Below, in pieces: positions 1 to 9,633 of a stretch of DNA of 64,000 nt. Position 1 is the first letter of the stretch. Each line of letters begins with the position of its first letter. The position numbers were made by a program, and so were the translations under genes. Source of the stretch: Chromatiaceae bacterium (lineage in GTDB: Bacteria > Pseudomonadota > Gammaproteobacteria > Chromatiales > Chromatiaceae); the NCBI GenBank assembly GCA_025458165.1, contig JALOTB010000014.1, forward strand, positions 1 through 64,000, written 5' to 3'. Below the pieces are notes generated by a model. The model was not told the origin of the DNA, ran no database searches, and saw only the letters and a list, made by a program, of their open reading frames with translations.

Positions 1-78
1 CCAGACCGCGCCTTCCCGCGTAAGATCAAACCGGCCAAGCTCCACGGCTTCCACCCCAACTACAAGCGCTGCCGGTGA
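1..78 (+). CDS. C-terminal end of an unidentified protein (cut by window edge)
   Basis: An open frame runs from the first base to a TGA at 76-78 and gives the last 25 residues of a protein; the tail is basic and contains PRKIKPAKLHGFHPNYK. I do not recognise the family. The stop overlaps the GTG start of the next gene (GTGA), so the two are almost certainly co-translated and this protein is probably a third component of the McrBC-like operon that follows. No function is assigned. Confidence 0.55.
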   Translation, partial: PDRAFPRKIKPAKLHGFHPNYKRCR

Positions 79-1331
79 GCCTTAACTTAATGGCATTGAA
101 TTCAAGCCTGCTCACCTTCGTCTGCGGAACGCGTGGGCTTTCACCCGACGAGCAGATCCTCGGTCGACCCGGACACGCGCGGCACCTGCACGCGCTCCGC
201 CGGCACCTGCACCGAACGATTGGGTGTGGGGCGTGGGTGAAACATGACCCCACCAACCTCACCGAGCCATTCCCGCGGGCGATGCGCGATCAGTTCGGCG
301 CCCACCGGCGGGTCTTCGACCGCTACGGCAACTACATTTACGCCGCAGTCGAGGTGCCCCAGGATGCCGGGCGCGCCCGCGAGCTGGTCGCGGCCTTCCT
401 TGACTTCTATGCCTGGGAGCGCGGATGGACACCGCTCAAGAGGGCGGCAGACGAAAGCAATGCACTCAAGCTCAGCCTGCGCGCGAATCTCTTTGGCAAG
501 ATCGCGACGGAGGATCTTTACGCCTTGCTTCGAGAACGACGCTTTCTCATCCTGCAAGGACCGCCCGGTACTGGCAAGACACGGCTTGCCACTGAGCTGC
601 TTGAGCGCTCCTTCGGAGGCAACGGAATGGCGGTTCAGTTCCATCCGGCCGTCACGTACGAGACCTTCGTGGCCGGCATCTCGCCCGACGTGGGTCAACA
701 GTCGTTGCGCTTTGACATCAAGGGGGGCTGGTTGGTAGAGGCGGCAGAGCAAGCGAGGGATTCGGACTTCCTTTTGGTCATCGACGAAATCAATCGCGCC
801 GATCTCGGTCGAGTACTCGGTGAGGCCATCTTCCTCTTCGAGCCCCGCGAGATCGCGCAGGGAAGGGGTCGTCGCGTCAAGCTCCCGCAACGGCTCAAAA
901 ACGGTAATGCGCACCTCGAAATCCCAGCCGGTCTCTTCGTCCTCGGCACCATGAACAGCGCTGACCGCTCCATTGCCATGATCGACCTTGCCGTCCGACG
1001 GCGATTCGCATTCGTCGATCTCTGGCCCGACGTGGAAGTCGTTGCCCAACAGGGCATACCTCTCGCCACCGAAGCCTTTGGACGACTTCTCGACATCTTT
1101 TCCCAGTATGCTCCGGACGATGCGCTGGTCCTCGTTCCCGGCCATGCCTACTTCTTAGCCGCATCCGTGGCTGAGCTGGCAAATCGCCTGCGATACGAGC
1201 TTGCACCCTTGATCCTGGAGTACCTGCAAGAGGGCCGTCTCGGGCCCTGCGAGAGCGAACTGCGCGCCTATCTTGACTGGTTGGATACCTGGTTGGATAC
1301 CGCGGTCGCTGGCTATGGCGCAAGCGCGTAA
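75..1331 (+). CDS. McrB-like AAA+ GTPase/ATPase of a restriction system
   Basis: This 418-residue protein is probably the NTP-driven motor of a modification-dependent (type IV) restriction complex. The AAA+ module fills roughly residues 140-380: Walker A GPPGTGKT, Walker B LLVIDEINRAD, and the GTMNSADRSI sensor motif typical of McrB-type ATPases. The first 130 residues form a separate, unrecognised domain that would be expected to read the target; it does not look like the DUF3578 domain of E. coli McrB. The GTG start at 75 overlaps the previous stop by 4 bp, and the gene overlaps the McrC-like gene by 17 bp, so all three are likely made together. The ATPase family is clear; the defence role and the substrate (methylated or otherwise modified DNA) are inferred from the pairing. 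Confidence 0.85.
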   Translation: MSLNLMALNSSLLTFVCGTRGLSPDEQILGRPGHARHLHALRRHLHRTIGCGAWVKHDPTNLTEPFPRAMRDQFGAHRRVFDRYGNYIYAAVEVPQDAGRARELVAAFLDFYAWERGWTPLKRAADESNALKLSLRANLFGKIATEDLYALLRERRFLILQGPPGTGKTRLATELLERSFGGNGMAVQFHPAVTYETFVAGISPDVGQQSLRFDIKGGWLVEAAEQARDSDFLLVIDEINRADLGRVLGEAIFLFEPREIAQGRGRRVKLPQRLKNGNAHLEIPAGLFVLGTMNSADRSIAMIDLAVRRRFAFVDLWPDVEVVAQQGIPLATEAFGRLLDIFSQYAPDDALVLVPGHAYFLAASVAELANRLRYELAPLILEYLQEGRLGPCESELRAYLDWLDTWLDTAVAGYGASA

Positions 1332-2781
1332 CGGCGCGGGGCGCAACGTCCCTTTCCTGCCGGCATGGAAACCACAGGAGCACCAGCTTCTGGTGCTCGA
1401 CGATCAGGGTGCGCCCAAGTCAATCAAGCCGTCGGACTTTGGCATTGGCGGCCGTGACCGCAGCTGGAACGCCCAAGCCCAAAACTTTATCTCAGCCAAC
1501 CTCCCCCAGCTCCACGCGCTCAGCGTCGAACCGGAACTCGTCCCTCACCGAGACGGCATCGATCTCAGGCTGCGCCCAAGCGGCGTGGTAGGTGCCGTGC
1601 CCCTACTCGCGCCGGATACGCGCAAAATCACCGGAGGTCTGTTAGTTCGCCCGCGCTTCGGATGGGACGGGATAGGGCCTCTATTGGAGCGAGTCGGCTG
1701 GTCCGCGCAACCGAGAATCCTCGATCTTCCAATGGTGCCGGGTAGTGCTCGAGAGGTACCACCGTGGGTCTTGGCTGGCCCGGTGCTTGACCGGCTGGCT
1801 GCCCTGCTAAAGGAACTCCGACGCGGATTCCGGATGCAGGAGGCGGTGCGAGAATCGCCACGAGGTCAGATTCTCTGGGGGCGATACGTGACTCAACAGA
1901 TCACGCGCGGGACCTACCACCAACTGCCCTGCCGCTATCCCGATCTGGGACCCGACATTGTGCTACGGGGCCATCTGCGCTGGGGTATTGAGGTCGTGCA
2001 GCGTTCGCTTGGGCCTTATTCAGTCAGCGACGCGATCGCGCGCCATCTCGCTGAACGCGCGCGTGTACTGCTCTTAGACCTTCAAGACACACCAGCTCGC
2101 GCACCGGATCATCGCTCCCTGAATCTACATAAGCGCGGCACCGGATTGCTTTCACAAGCCCTATCCCTGGGACTCGAAGCACTTGGCTGGATTGTCGATG
2201 AACGCGGTCTTGCTGGCCGCTCGCAGAGCGACGGCCTCGCTTGGGCAATGCCGATGTATGCGGTCTTCGAGCGCTGGGTCGAGCACGTCTTCCGTACCTG
2301 GGCTAGCGGCTTTGGGGGAAGTATCCGTTCCGGCCATACCCGTCAAACGAACGTGCCAATCCAGTGGCTCCGACCCGGCTATCGAAGTTTGACAGGATTG
2401 GTCCCAGACCTCGTGGTGCACCACGGAACACGAATCTACGTGATCGACGCGAAATACAAAGGGCATTTCCAGGAACTGGACGAGACTCGGTGGACCGCCC
2501 TAGCCGACGAATTGCGTCAAGAGCACCGGCACGATGTCCATCAGGTCCTGGCGTACGCCGCGTTGTTCGAGGCACCAGAGGTAATCTCGGTCCTTGTGTA
2601 TCCGATGCACCATGCGACCTGGCAGCGCCTCGCCGCCCAGCGTCGAACGGTGGCTAGGGCGCTGCTCTCGGCAGGGGGGCGACCCGTCATGTTGGCAGTC
2701 CTCGGCCTGCCGATGGTCCTGCCGAACGACATCGGCATCGCGTCACTGGTGGGCACGTTGGACGAACTCCGCGCGTCCTGA
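1315..2781 (+). CDS. McrC-like nuclease subunit
   Basis: This 488-residue partner of the upstream AAA+ protein carries a C-terminal PD-(D/E)xK nuclease core: PDLVV followed by a short hairpin and VIDAKYK at about residues 365-385, as in McrC of the McrBC systems. McrC binds the McrB ring and cuts DNA. The N-terminal 300 residues are the usual poorly conserved McrC scaffold. I place the start at the ATG at 1315, inside the end of the ATPase gene; the open frame continues further upstream, but that stretch only mirrors the ATPase frame. No methyltransferase lies beside the pair in the window, as expected for a type IV system. Confidence 0.82.
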   Translation: MAQARNGAGRNVPFLPAWKPQEHQLLVLDDQGAPKSIKPSDFGIGGRDRSWNAQAQNFISANLPQLHALSVEPELVPHRDGIDLRLRPSGVVGAVPLLAPDTRKITGGLLVRPRFGWDGIGPLLERVGWSAQPRILDLPMVPGSAREVPPWVLAGPVLDRLAALLKELRRGFRMQEAVRESPRGQILWGRYVTQQITRGTYHQLPCRYPDLGPDIVLRGHLRWGIEVVQRSLGPYSVSDAIARHLAERARVLLLDLQDTPARAPDHRSLNLHKRGTGLLSQALSLGLEALGWIVDERGLAGRSQSDGLAWAMPMYAVFERWVEHVFRTWASGFGGSIRSGHTRQTNVPIQWLRPGYRSLTGLVPDLVVHHGTRIYVIDAKYKGHFQELDETRWTALADELRQEHRHDVHQVLAYAALFEAPEVISVLVYPMHHATWQRLAAQRRTVARALLSAGGRPVMLAVLGLPMVLPNDIGIASLVGTLDELRAS

Positions 2782-3127
2782 CGCAGCAACGTCTCGCGCA
2801 TTTCGGACCGTCTCCGTCAGTCGCCCTCGGCACGCCCCGGCCCTCGCGCACGATTCGGCGGAACATGCACCCGCGCCTGCTGCGAAGGGGCGCTGACTCC
2901 GCATTGGCCAAAATCCCCGCTCGCGCGCATCCACCCGGAGGCGGATCTTCCCGGCCTGCCGCAACACCTGGCGCAGGCTCCGCGGGCGCCGTTTCGGGCC
3001 CACGTCGGGTTCATCGGCGACATCAGCCGTCACGACGGGGCCTTCCCAGGCCGCGGCGGCGGGCCGTCGTGCGATGGGAAAAGAGACGGCCGGATCGAGG
3101 TGCTGCTGAGCCCAGGAGCGGTCGCGA
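2782..3127. other. Intergenic stretch, possible gene remnant
   Basis: These 346 bases lie between the McrC-like gene and the end of mgtE (minus strand). One plus-strand frame over about 2900-3120 reads like coding sequence (it includes AHVGFIGDISRHDGAFPG) but has no start, runs into mgtE, and matches nothing I recognise. It may be a remnant; I see no promoter, RNA gene or repeat here. Confidence 0.3.
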
Positions 3128-4408
3128 TCACAGCCCCATCAGCGCCCGCGCGATGGAGAAGTAAACCACCAGCCCGCTGGCGTCGACCAGGGTGGTCACC
3201 ACCGGCGCGCTGACCACCGCCGGGTCGATCCCCAGACGCCGGGCGAGCAACGGCATCCCGGACCCGACCAGGGTCGCCAGGGTGCAGATCGCAACCAAGG
3301 TGAGCGACACCGTGGCCGCCAGGGCCGGGCCGAACAACAGCACGACCGGCAGGTAGGCGATCGCGGCGACCGCGGACCCGAGCAGGAGCCCGACCCCGGT
3401 CTCGCGGAAGATCACCCGGATCGGGTGCGCCTGGTCGATCTCGCGGACCGCCATGGCGCGGATCACCGTGGTGGCCGACTGCGCCCCGCTGTTGCCGCCG
3501 ATTCCGATCAGGAGCGGTATGAAGAGCGAGAGGCTGATCGCCTGCTCCAGCAGAGACTCGAAGGCGCTCAGCACATTGACCGTGAGCGCCCCGGCAAGTC
3601 CGAGCAGCAGCAGCCAGAGCAGCCGGGCGCGCGTCAGGCGGAGCAGACCGATCGAGAAATAGGGCCGGTCGAGCGGCTCGCTCGCGCCGGCGCGGGCGAA
3701 GTCCTCGGCCTCCTCCTCCCGCACCACGTCCATCGCATCGTCGACGGTGATCAACCCGAGCAGGCGTCCCGAGTCGTCGACCACCGGCAGGGCCAGCAGG
3801 TCCTCGGCCTGGATCAGACCGGCGACCCGCTCCTGATCCGTCTCAGGGCCCACGCTCGGGACCTGGGTGCGCATCACCTCACCGACCGTCTCCTCCGGGT
3901 CCGCGAGTACCAGCGCGTCCAGCGGCACCAGGCCGACCAGCCGGTCCTCGTGGTCGAGGACTGGGAGCAGGTGCACGGTGCCCGCCCGGTGACCCTCCTG
4001 GCGGATCAGCGCCAGCGCCTCGTCCACCCCGAGCCAGGGCCGCAACGGCAGATACTCCGGACTCATGATGCGCCCCGCGCTCTCCTCGGGAAAGGCGAGC
4101 AGCTTGTGGGTAAGCCGGCGCTCGCGAGGGCTCAGCCGCGCGAGCAGGGCCTTCGCGACGATCTCAGGTAGGGTCTCCAGCAACCGCACCCGGTCATCCG
4201 GGTCGAGGTCCTCGAGCAGGCGGTCGACCTGGTCGTCGCGCAGAAAGGCGAGCACGTCCTCCTGAAGGGGGGCCTCTAGCTGCTCGAAGAGCTCACGCGC
4301 CCGCTCGGGGGGAAGCCGCGAGAGGGCCGCCGCGCGCTCGGGGGGATCGAGGCGCCGCAGTCGGTCGAGGACGCTGAGTGACTCGGATGGGGTCGCGTCA
4401 ATCGTCAC
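3128..4408 (-). CDS. mgtE: Magnesium transporter MgtE
   Basis: MgtE is a homodimeric inner-membrane Mg2+ channel gated by cytoplasmic Mg2+. The 426-residue product has the family layout: N-terminal helical superhelix domain (about 1-115), two CBS domains (about 120-245) and five C-terminal transmembrane helices (about 270-425), with the pore motif region around GIGGNSGAQSATTVIRAM. The chosen start is a GTG at 4408 with a strong GGAGGG site 8 bases upstream; that site lies in the last codons of the gene before it. The GTG overlaps the upstream stop (GTGA), so translation is coupled to the small membrane protein. Length is slightly short of the usual 450 residues but complete. Confidence 0.93.
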   Translation of the reverse strand: MTIDATPSESLSVLDRLRRLDPPERAAALSRLPPERARELFEQLEAPLQEDVLAFLRDDQVDRLLEDLDPDDRVRLLETLPEIVAKALLARLSPRERRLTHKLLAFPEESAGRIMSPEYLPLRPWLGVDEALALIRQEGHRAGTVHLLPVLDHEDRLVGLVPLDALVLADPEETVGEVMRTQVPSVGPETDQERVAGLIQAEDLLALPVVDDSGRLLGLITVDDAMDVVREEEAEDFARAGASEPLDRPYFSIGLLRLTRARLLWLLLLGLAGALTVNVLSAFESLLEQAISLSLFIPLLIGIGGNSGAQSATTVIRAMAVREIDQAHPIRVIFRETGVGLLLGSAVAAIAYLPVVLLFGPALAATVSLTLVAICTLATLVGSGMPLLARRLGIDPAVVSAPVVTTLVDASGLVVYFSIARALMGL

Positions 4409-4890
4409 GATTGGAACCCTCCAAGCAGCGCGGCCATCACCCCGAGCAGAAGCAGGACGACGAGTGCGTTGGGCCAGGCGCCGAGCCTGGCCTCGACGCG
4501 GCGCGCAACCCGGGTCGGATCGAGCGCCCGGGCGGCTCGGCCGATCCCGGCAAGCACCATTGCGCGCACCGCGGGCAGCCCGATAGTGCCGCACCAGCGG
4601 GCGCCCCGCAGCACCCGACCGAGGGCCCCGGCAACCGGGACTAGGATATCGCCGGCCGGAATCACCGCCACCCCCGCCCAGCGGCCGAGCCAGACCCTGC
4701 CCAGCACCAGCGGCACCGCGAGCAGGACCGGCCAGAGGCTCGCGGTGAGACTGGCTGCCGACCAGAACCCGGCCGGCGCCGGTCCCAGCCACCAGGGGAC
4801 CAGCGCCAGCGCGACGATCAAAAGGAGCCAACTCGCGGTCATCCCCCCACCCGCGTCATGGGCCGGGTTGGTCTCGGTTGGGCGCGCCAC
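4405..4890 (-). CDS. Membrane protein resembling the C-terminal end of an antiporter/complex I-like subunit
   Basis: A 161-residue hydrophobic protein with three to four predicted membrane segments (LLLIVALALVPWWLG, LLAVPLVLG, ALVVLLLLGVMAALLG). The end, with the basic stretch before a final helix, resembles the C-terminal part of NuoL/MrpD-type proton-conducting subunits, which suggests a stand-alone fragment of such a protein rather than a full transporter. It is coupled to mgtE by a GTGA overlap and also supplies its ribosome-binding site, so it may help assemble or energise Mg2+ transport, or simply be a relic kept for mgtE translation. Family assignment is tentative; start codon at 4890 is a choice (another ATG lies 16 codons downstream). 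Confidence 0.55.
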   Translation of the reverse strand: MARPTETNPAHDAGGGMTASWLLLIVALALVPWWLGPAPAGFWSAASLTASLWPVLLAVPLVLGRVWLGRWAGVAVIPAGDILVPVAGALGRVLRGARWCGTIGLPAVRAMVLAGIGRAARALDPTRVARRVEARLGAWPNALVVLLLLGVMAALLGGFQS

Positions 4891-5071
4891 CAGCAGGAGA
4901 AAGCGCCCGACCTTTTCGTTCTACGCGCGGCGACTGCCCTCATGGGCCATCGAGCCGAGGAGCGCTGAGCAAGGCGAGGTCCCCGTTCCAGTCCGCCGCG
5001 TGCCGCCGGTCACGGATTCTCGCCGAGCGCTGGGATACAAAGGATCGGCCCATGAGGCGGAGGACGGCGAG

Positions 5072-5239
5072 ATGACAAGCGGCACCCGCGTAGGCTCCCT
5101 ACTGATCGGTCTGCTCCTGATCGGGGCGGGGCTGGTCGCCCTGCCGCTGGGGCAGGACTGGGAGATCGTCGCGCCCTTCCTCTTCTGCGGCCTGGTCCTC
5201 GCCTGGGGCGGTTGGCGCTCGGTCCGCTCGGGCTGGTAG
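5072..5239 (+). CDS. Small two-helix membrane protein
   Basis: A 55-residue protein with two membrane helices (SLLIGLLLIGAGLVALPLG and IVAPFLFCGLVLAWGGW) and a short charged tail. An ATG at 5072 is preceded by GGAGG with 8-base spacing, which supports real translation. I do not recognise the family and no neighbour suggests a function. Confidence 0.55.
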   Translation: MTSGTRVGSLLIGLLLIGAGLVALPLGQDWEIVAPFLFCGLVLAWGGWRSVRSGW

Positions 5240-5445
5240 CCGACTCCGCTCCCCTGGCCCGTCCCCAAGCCATCCCCTCCCCACCCGCGGGTTTGCATTC
5301 TCTCGCGCGAGCCCCCTCCTGGTTTCAGTGGCTTACCGTCGCCGTCCATGGCTGGAGGGGTATTCCCTTAAAGTCAATGAGGATTCTCCTTTACGGGGTG
5401 CGCTGATCGGCGTATCGGCCCTCTTAGGAGTGTGCGTCCGCGTGC

Positions 5446-5515
5446 GGCGGGAGGCGGGAGGCGGGAGGCGGGAGGCGGGAGGGGGGAGGCGGGAGGCGGG
5501 AGGGGGGAGGCGGCA
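5446..5515. repeat. G-rich heptamer tandem repeat (about 10 units)
   Basis: Ten contiguous 7-bp units: seven GGCGGGA, two GGGGGGA (units 6 and 9) and a last GGCGGCA. The plus strand carries many runs of three or more G and could form G-quadruplexes; repeat number would be expected to vary by slippage. It sits in the otherwise empty 5240-5644 stretch, ending 129 bp before the cytochrome start, where it could affect transcription or simply be a neutral minisatellite. Nothing else was seen in that stretch. Confidence 0.9.
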
Positions 5516-5644
5516 GGGACTTTTGCAGTCATGCCCCTGGCGCACCACCTAGACCGTTCAGTCTTACCCCCGAGCCGGGCGCACAAGGCGGCAAGCAATG
5601 CCGAGGGCCAACCCAGACGCAAGGAAACCGGAAGGAGGGCAAAG

Positions 5645-7774
5645 ATGAACGTCACCACCAGCGAGGGCGCCCGGGCGCGCGAGGCCGACTCGGCGACCCA
5701 CGGACCCCGAGACACCGACCAGCACACCGACTTCAACTCACCGCGGAGCGATGGGCGCACCCGCTACGCGCCGCGCTGCCGGGGGCGGATGCTGGGCCTG
5801 CACGCCCTGACCGTCGTCGGGCTGATGCTCACGGCGGGAGGGGCCATTAGCACCGCGCATGCGATCGACGAGCACGAATCCATCACCGCGTACACCGGTC
5901 CCGAGGTGTGCATCGGCTGCCACGAGACTGCGGCCCAAGCCGCGCACGGCGGGGTGCATTACCAGCAGGGCGGGGCCTTCCCCGACGTACTCAATGTCCC
6001 CGCGGAGTTCTACGCGGCCGGCGAGCGGCCCGCCCACCCCGCAGAGGAGACCGTCGCCACCGGACTCAACACCTACTGCGGCACCCACGAGGGCTCACCC
6101 CGTTTCACCTGCGCCGGCTGCCACGTGGGCAATGGACGCTTCCCCAAGGCCCCGGATGAGATGGACTTCCCGGCCTTTCCCTTCGAGTTCGAAGATCTCA
6201 CCGTTGAACAACAGAATGAACTGTCCAACATCGACTGCCTGATGTGTCACCAGGAGGCCTACAAGCGCTTCCCGGACTGGACCAGAGTAGATGGCTTCGC
6301 TGACCTCGTGATCGAGAACGTCAGGGAGGATCTCGTAGACGGTGTGCTAACGCTGGTCCGCGACGATACCAGCTCCGTGACCCGCACCGGCTACGCCGGT
6401 ATCCCCAACGTCGACCCGGACACCCTGGACTTCCAGTTCCTGCCAGCGGGCAGCGACACCTTGCCAGAAACGGTCCCGATCGCGCCGATGGACCTCACCA
6501 CCCTGAAGGCGGCGCAGACGGTGCACGCCACCACCCGGGCCGCCTGCCTCAACTGCCACGCCGGGGCGGCCGGGTCCGACGGGGCCAAGCGCGGCGACCT
6601 GTTCCGCGCGCTCGCCAACGACGCCCCGCCCGAGCTCGACTACCACATGAGCCCGCAGGGGGCCAACCAGACCTGCTCGGACTGCCACAACGCCGGCGGC
6701 CACCGGCTGCGCGGGCGCGGGCTCGACCTGCGCCCCAGCGACGTCCCCGAGCGGTTCACCTGCGCGCACTGCCACACCGATCAGCCGCACAAGGACTACA
6801 GCGCGGCGGACGGCTCCAAGCGCGACACCCATGCCACCAAGGTCGCCTGCCAGACCTGCCACATCCCGCGTTACGGCAAGGCGGCAGTCGGCACCGAGGT
6901 CGCGCGCGACTGGCAGGACCCGCACCCCTCGGCCAAGGCCTGCGCCGGGCGCGGCGGCTGGCTGCCGCGGGAGGACAAGGACCATGACCTGGTCCCCTCC
7001 TACGTCTGGTTCGACGGTCAGAGCGCCGTCTACTACCTCGGGGCCGCCCTGAGCGAGCTGCCGACCATCCCGCTCGCGCCGAAGATCGCCGCGAGCTTCG
7101 TCGGCGACTTCAAGACGGGCCAGAAGGCCTACGTCATGGCGGCACCCACGGCGATCATCGGCGAGGACGGGCAGCTCAACCGCCATCGCGGTGCGCAGAG
7201 CCCGGAGGCGAAGATCTATCCGATGAAGGAGCACTGGGGGAAGCTCGCAACGGATGGTGAGGTCCTGATCGGGCACTCGACCTTCGAGTTCTTCCGCACC
7301 GGCAGCTTCTGCCGCGCGGTAGCCACGGGCCTGGGGAGCAATCCAGACGCCGAGTGCCCCGAGGGCGTGCCGGGCATGGAGCTGCCCGCCGGCATCGAGG
7401 TCGTCGCGGTCCACACCTTCCAGACCATCAACCACGGGGTCGAGCCCAAGGGTCGGGCGCTCGGCTGCGGCGCCTGCCATGCGAGCGAGGGTACCGGCCC
7501 GCCGCGTATGCAGCTCAAGGGCGAGCTCGGCTACGGGCCGCGCCAGGGCGAGAGCCTGGTACCGGGTAGCCAGCAGCGCGGCCGGCTCGGCGGCAACCTG
7601 CGCCGAATCTGCGCCCAGTGCCACGAGGACACGCCCCAGCCGCAGGGCTTCGCCGCGGTTCACAGCGTGCACGTGGCCGAGCAGGGCACCGACTGCGCGG
7701 CCTGCCATGACTTCTCCCGCCCGGCCCGCGGGTTGAGCCTGAAGGCGTCGAGCCCGAAGAAGAAGGGCGCCTGA
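5645..7774 (+). CDS. Periplasmic decaheme c-type cytochrome
   Basis: A 709-residue secreted multiheme cytochrome with ten CxxCH haem-binding motifs in order: CIGCH, CAGCH, CLMCH, CLNCH, CSDCH, CAHCH, CQTCH, CGACH, CAQCH and CAACH. The last three form a C-terminal cluster separated from the first seven by about 200 residues without haem sites. Residues 49-73 are a signal peptide ending in AHA. The ATG at 5645 has a good GGAGGG site; a second ATG at codon 49 would give a standard-length signal peptide and may be the true start. Such proteins are electron carriers or oxidoreductases of nitrogen or sulfur compounds; the substrate cannot be told. I see no CX15CH haem site as in MccA sulfite reductase. 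The facing sigma54 regulator and the TauE exporter hint at a sulfur-compound response. Confidence 0.85.
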   Translation: MNVTTSEGARAREADSATHGPRDTDQHTDFNSPRSDGRTRYAPRCRGRMLGLHALTVVGLMLTAGGAISTAHAIDEHESITAYTGPEVCIGCHETAAQAAHGGVHYQQGGAFPDVLNVPAEFYAAGERPAHPAEETVATGLNTYCGTHEGSPRFTCAGCHVGNGRFPKAPDEMDFPAFPFEFEDLTVEQQNELSNIDCLMCHQEAYKRFPDWTRVDGFADLVIENVREDLVDGVLTLVRDDTSSVTRTGYAGIPNVDPDTLDFQFLPAGSDTLPETVPIAPMDLTTLKAAQTVHATTRAACLNCHAGAAGSDGAKRGDLFRALANDAPPELDYHMSPQGANQTCSDCHNAGGHRLRGRGLDLRPSDVPERFTCAHCHTDQPHKDYSAADGSKRDTHATKVACQTCHIPRYGKAAVGTEVARDWQDPHPSAKACAGRGGWLPREDKDHDLVPSYVWFDGQSAVYYLGAALSELPTIPLAPKIAASFVGDFKTGQKAYVMAAPTAIIGEDGQLNRHRGAQSPEAKIYPMKEHWGKLATDGEVLIGHSTFEFFRTGSFCRAVATGLGSNPDAECPEGVPGMELPAGIEVVAVHTFQTINHGVEPKGRALGCGACHASEGTGPPRMQLKGELGYGPRQGESLVPGSQQRGRLGGNLRRICAQCHEDTPQPQGFAAVHSVHVAEQGTDCAACHDFSRPARGLSLKASSPKKKGA

Positions 7775-7843
7775 GCCCCAACCGGCGCCACCATCCGCCC
7801 GCCCGGGGCCGCGGCTCCGGGTGGGCGCAAGCAAGACCGACGC

Positions 7844-7870
7844 CCCCGAGGCGTCAGCTCCGCCTCGGGG
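7844..7870. terminator. Hairpin terminator between convergent genes
   Basis: A perfect 10-bp stem (CCCCGAGGCG and its complement) with a 7-base loop, extended by flanking GACG/CGTC, lies between the end of the cytochrome gene and the end of the convergent regulator gene. There is no U tract, so termination may be Rho-assisted. A second, imperfect GC hairpin lies at 7801-7825. Confidence 0.6.
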
Positions 7871-7877
7871 ACGTCGC

Positions 7878-9422
<1,545 letters not shown>

Positions 9423-9440
9423 CGGTCGTGGCGACAAGTC

Positions 9441-9453
9441 ACAGAAAAACTGT
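9441..9453. promoter_or_regulatory. Inverted repeat in the regulator-exporter intergenic region
   Basis: ACAG-AAAAA-CTGT is a perfect short inverted repeat just upstream of the regulator start. The word GTCACAG occurs here and again at about 9480-9486. These are plausible binding sites for the divergent sigma54 activator, which would act on a promoter closer to the exporter. Sequence evidence only. Confidence 0.35.
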
Positions 9454-9559
9454 CCGATGGGTCAGATTTTCGACGATATGTCACAGCTCTGCCAAGATCC
9501 CCCGCCGGCCACTGTGGCTTTGGCGCAGTGATCCTAGGCAAATCGGTCGCTTAGCCATG

Positions 9560-9575
9560 TTGGCACAGAAGCTGA
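9560..9575 (+). promoter_or_regulatory. Possible sigma54 promoter of the TauE-type exporter
   Basis: A perfect -24 element (TTGGCAC) is followed at the right distance by CTGA in place of TTGC, so the invariant GC at -12 is not met. It lies about 60 bases before the exporter start and downstream of the repeats at 9441-9486. Weak on sequence, supported by the adjacent sigma54 activator. Confidence 0.3.
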
Positions 9576-9633
9576 TACGCACTCGCTGAGGCACTGCCCT
9601 CGACCGTCACAGCCAACCGAACCGGAGCGCATC

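Noticed and set aside
141-1145. Long minus-strand frame over the McrB-like gene
   Set aside because: Antisense shadow of a gene with clear AAA+ motifs on the plus strand.
5446-5515. CRISPR-like array
   Set aside because: The units are contiguous 7-mers without spacers; no cas genes are present anywhere in the window.
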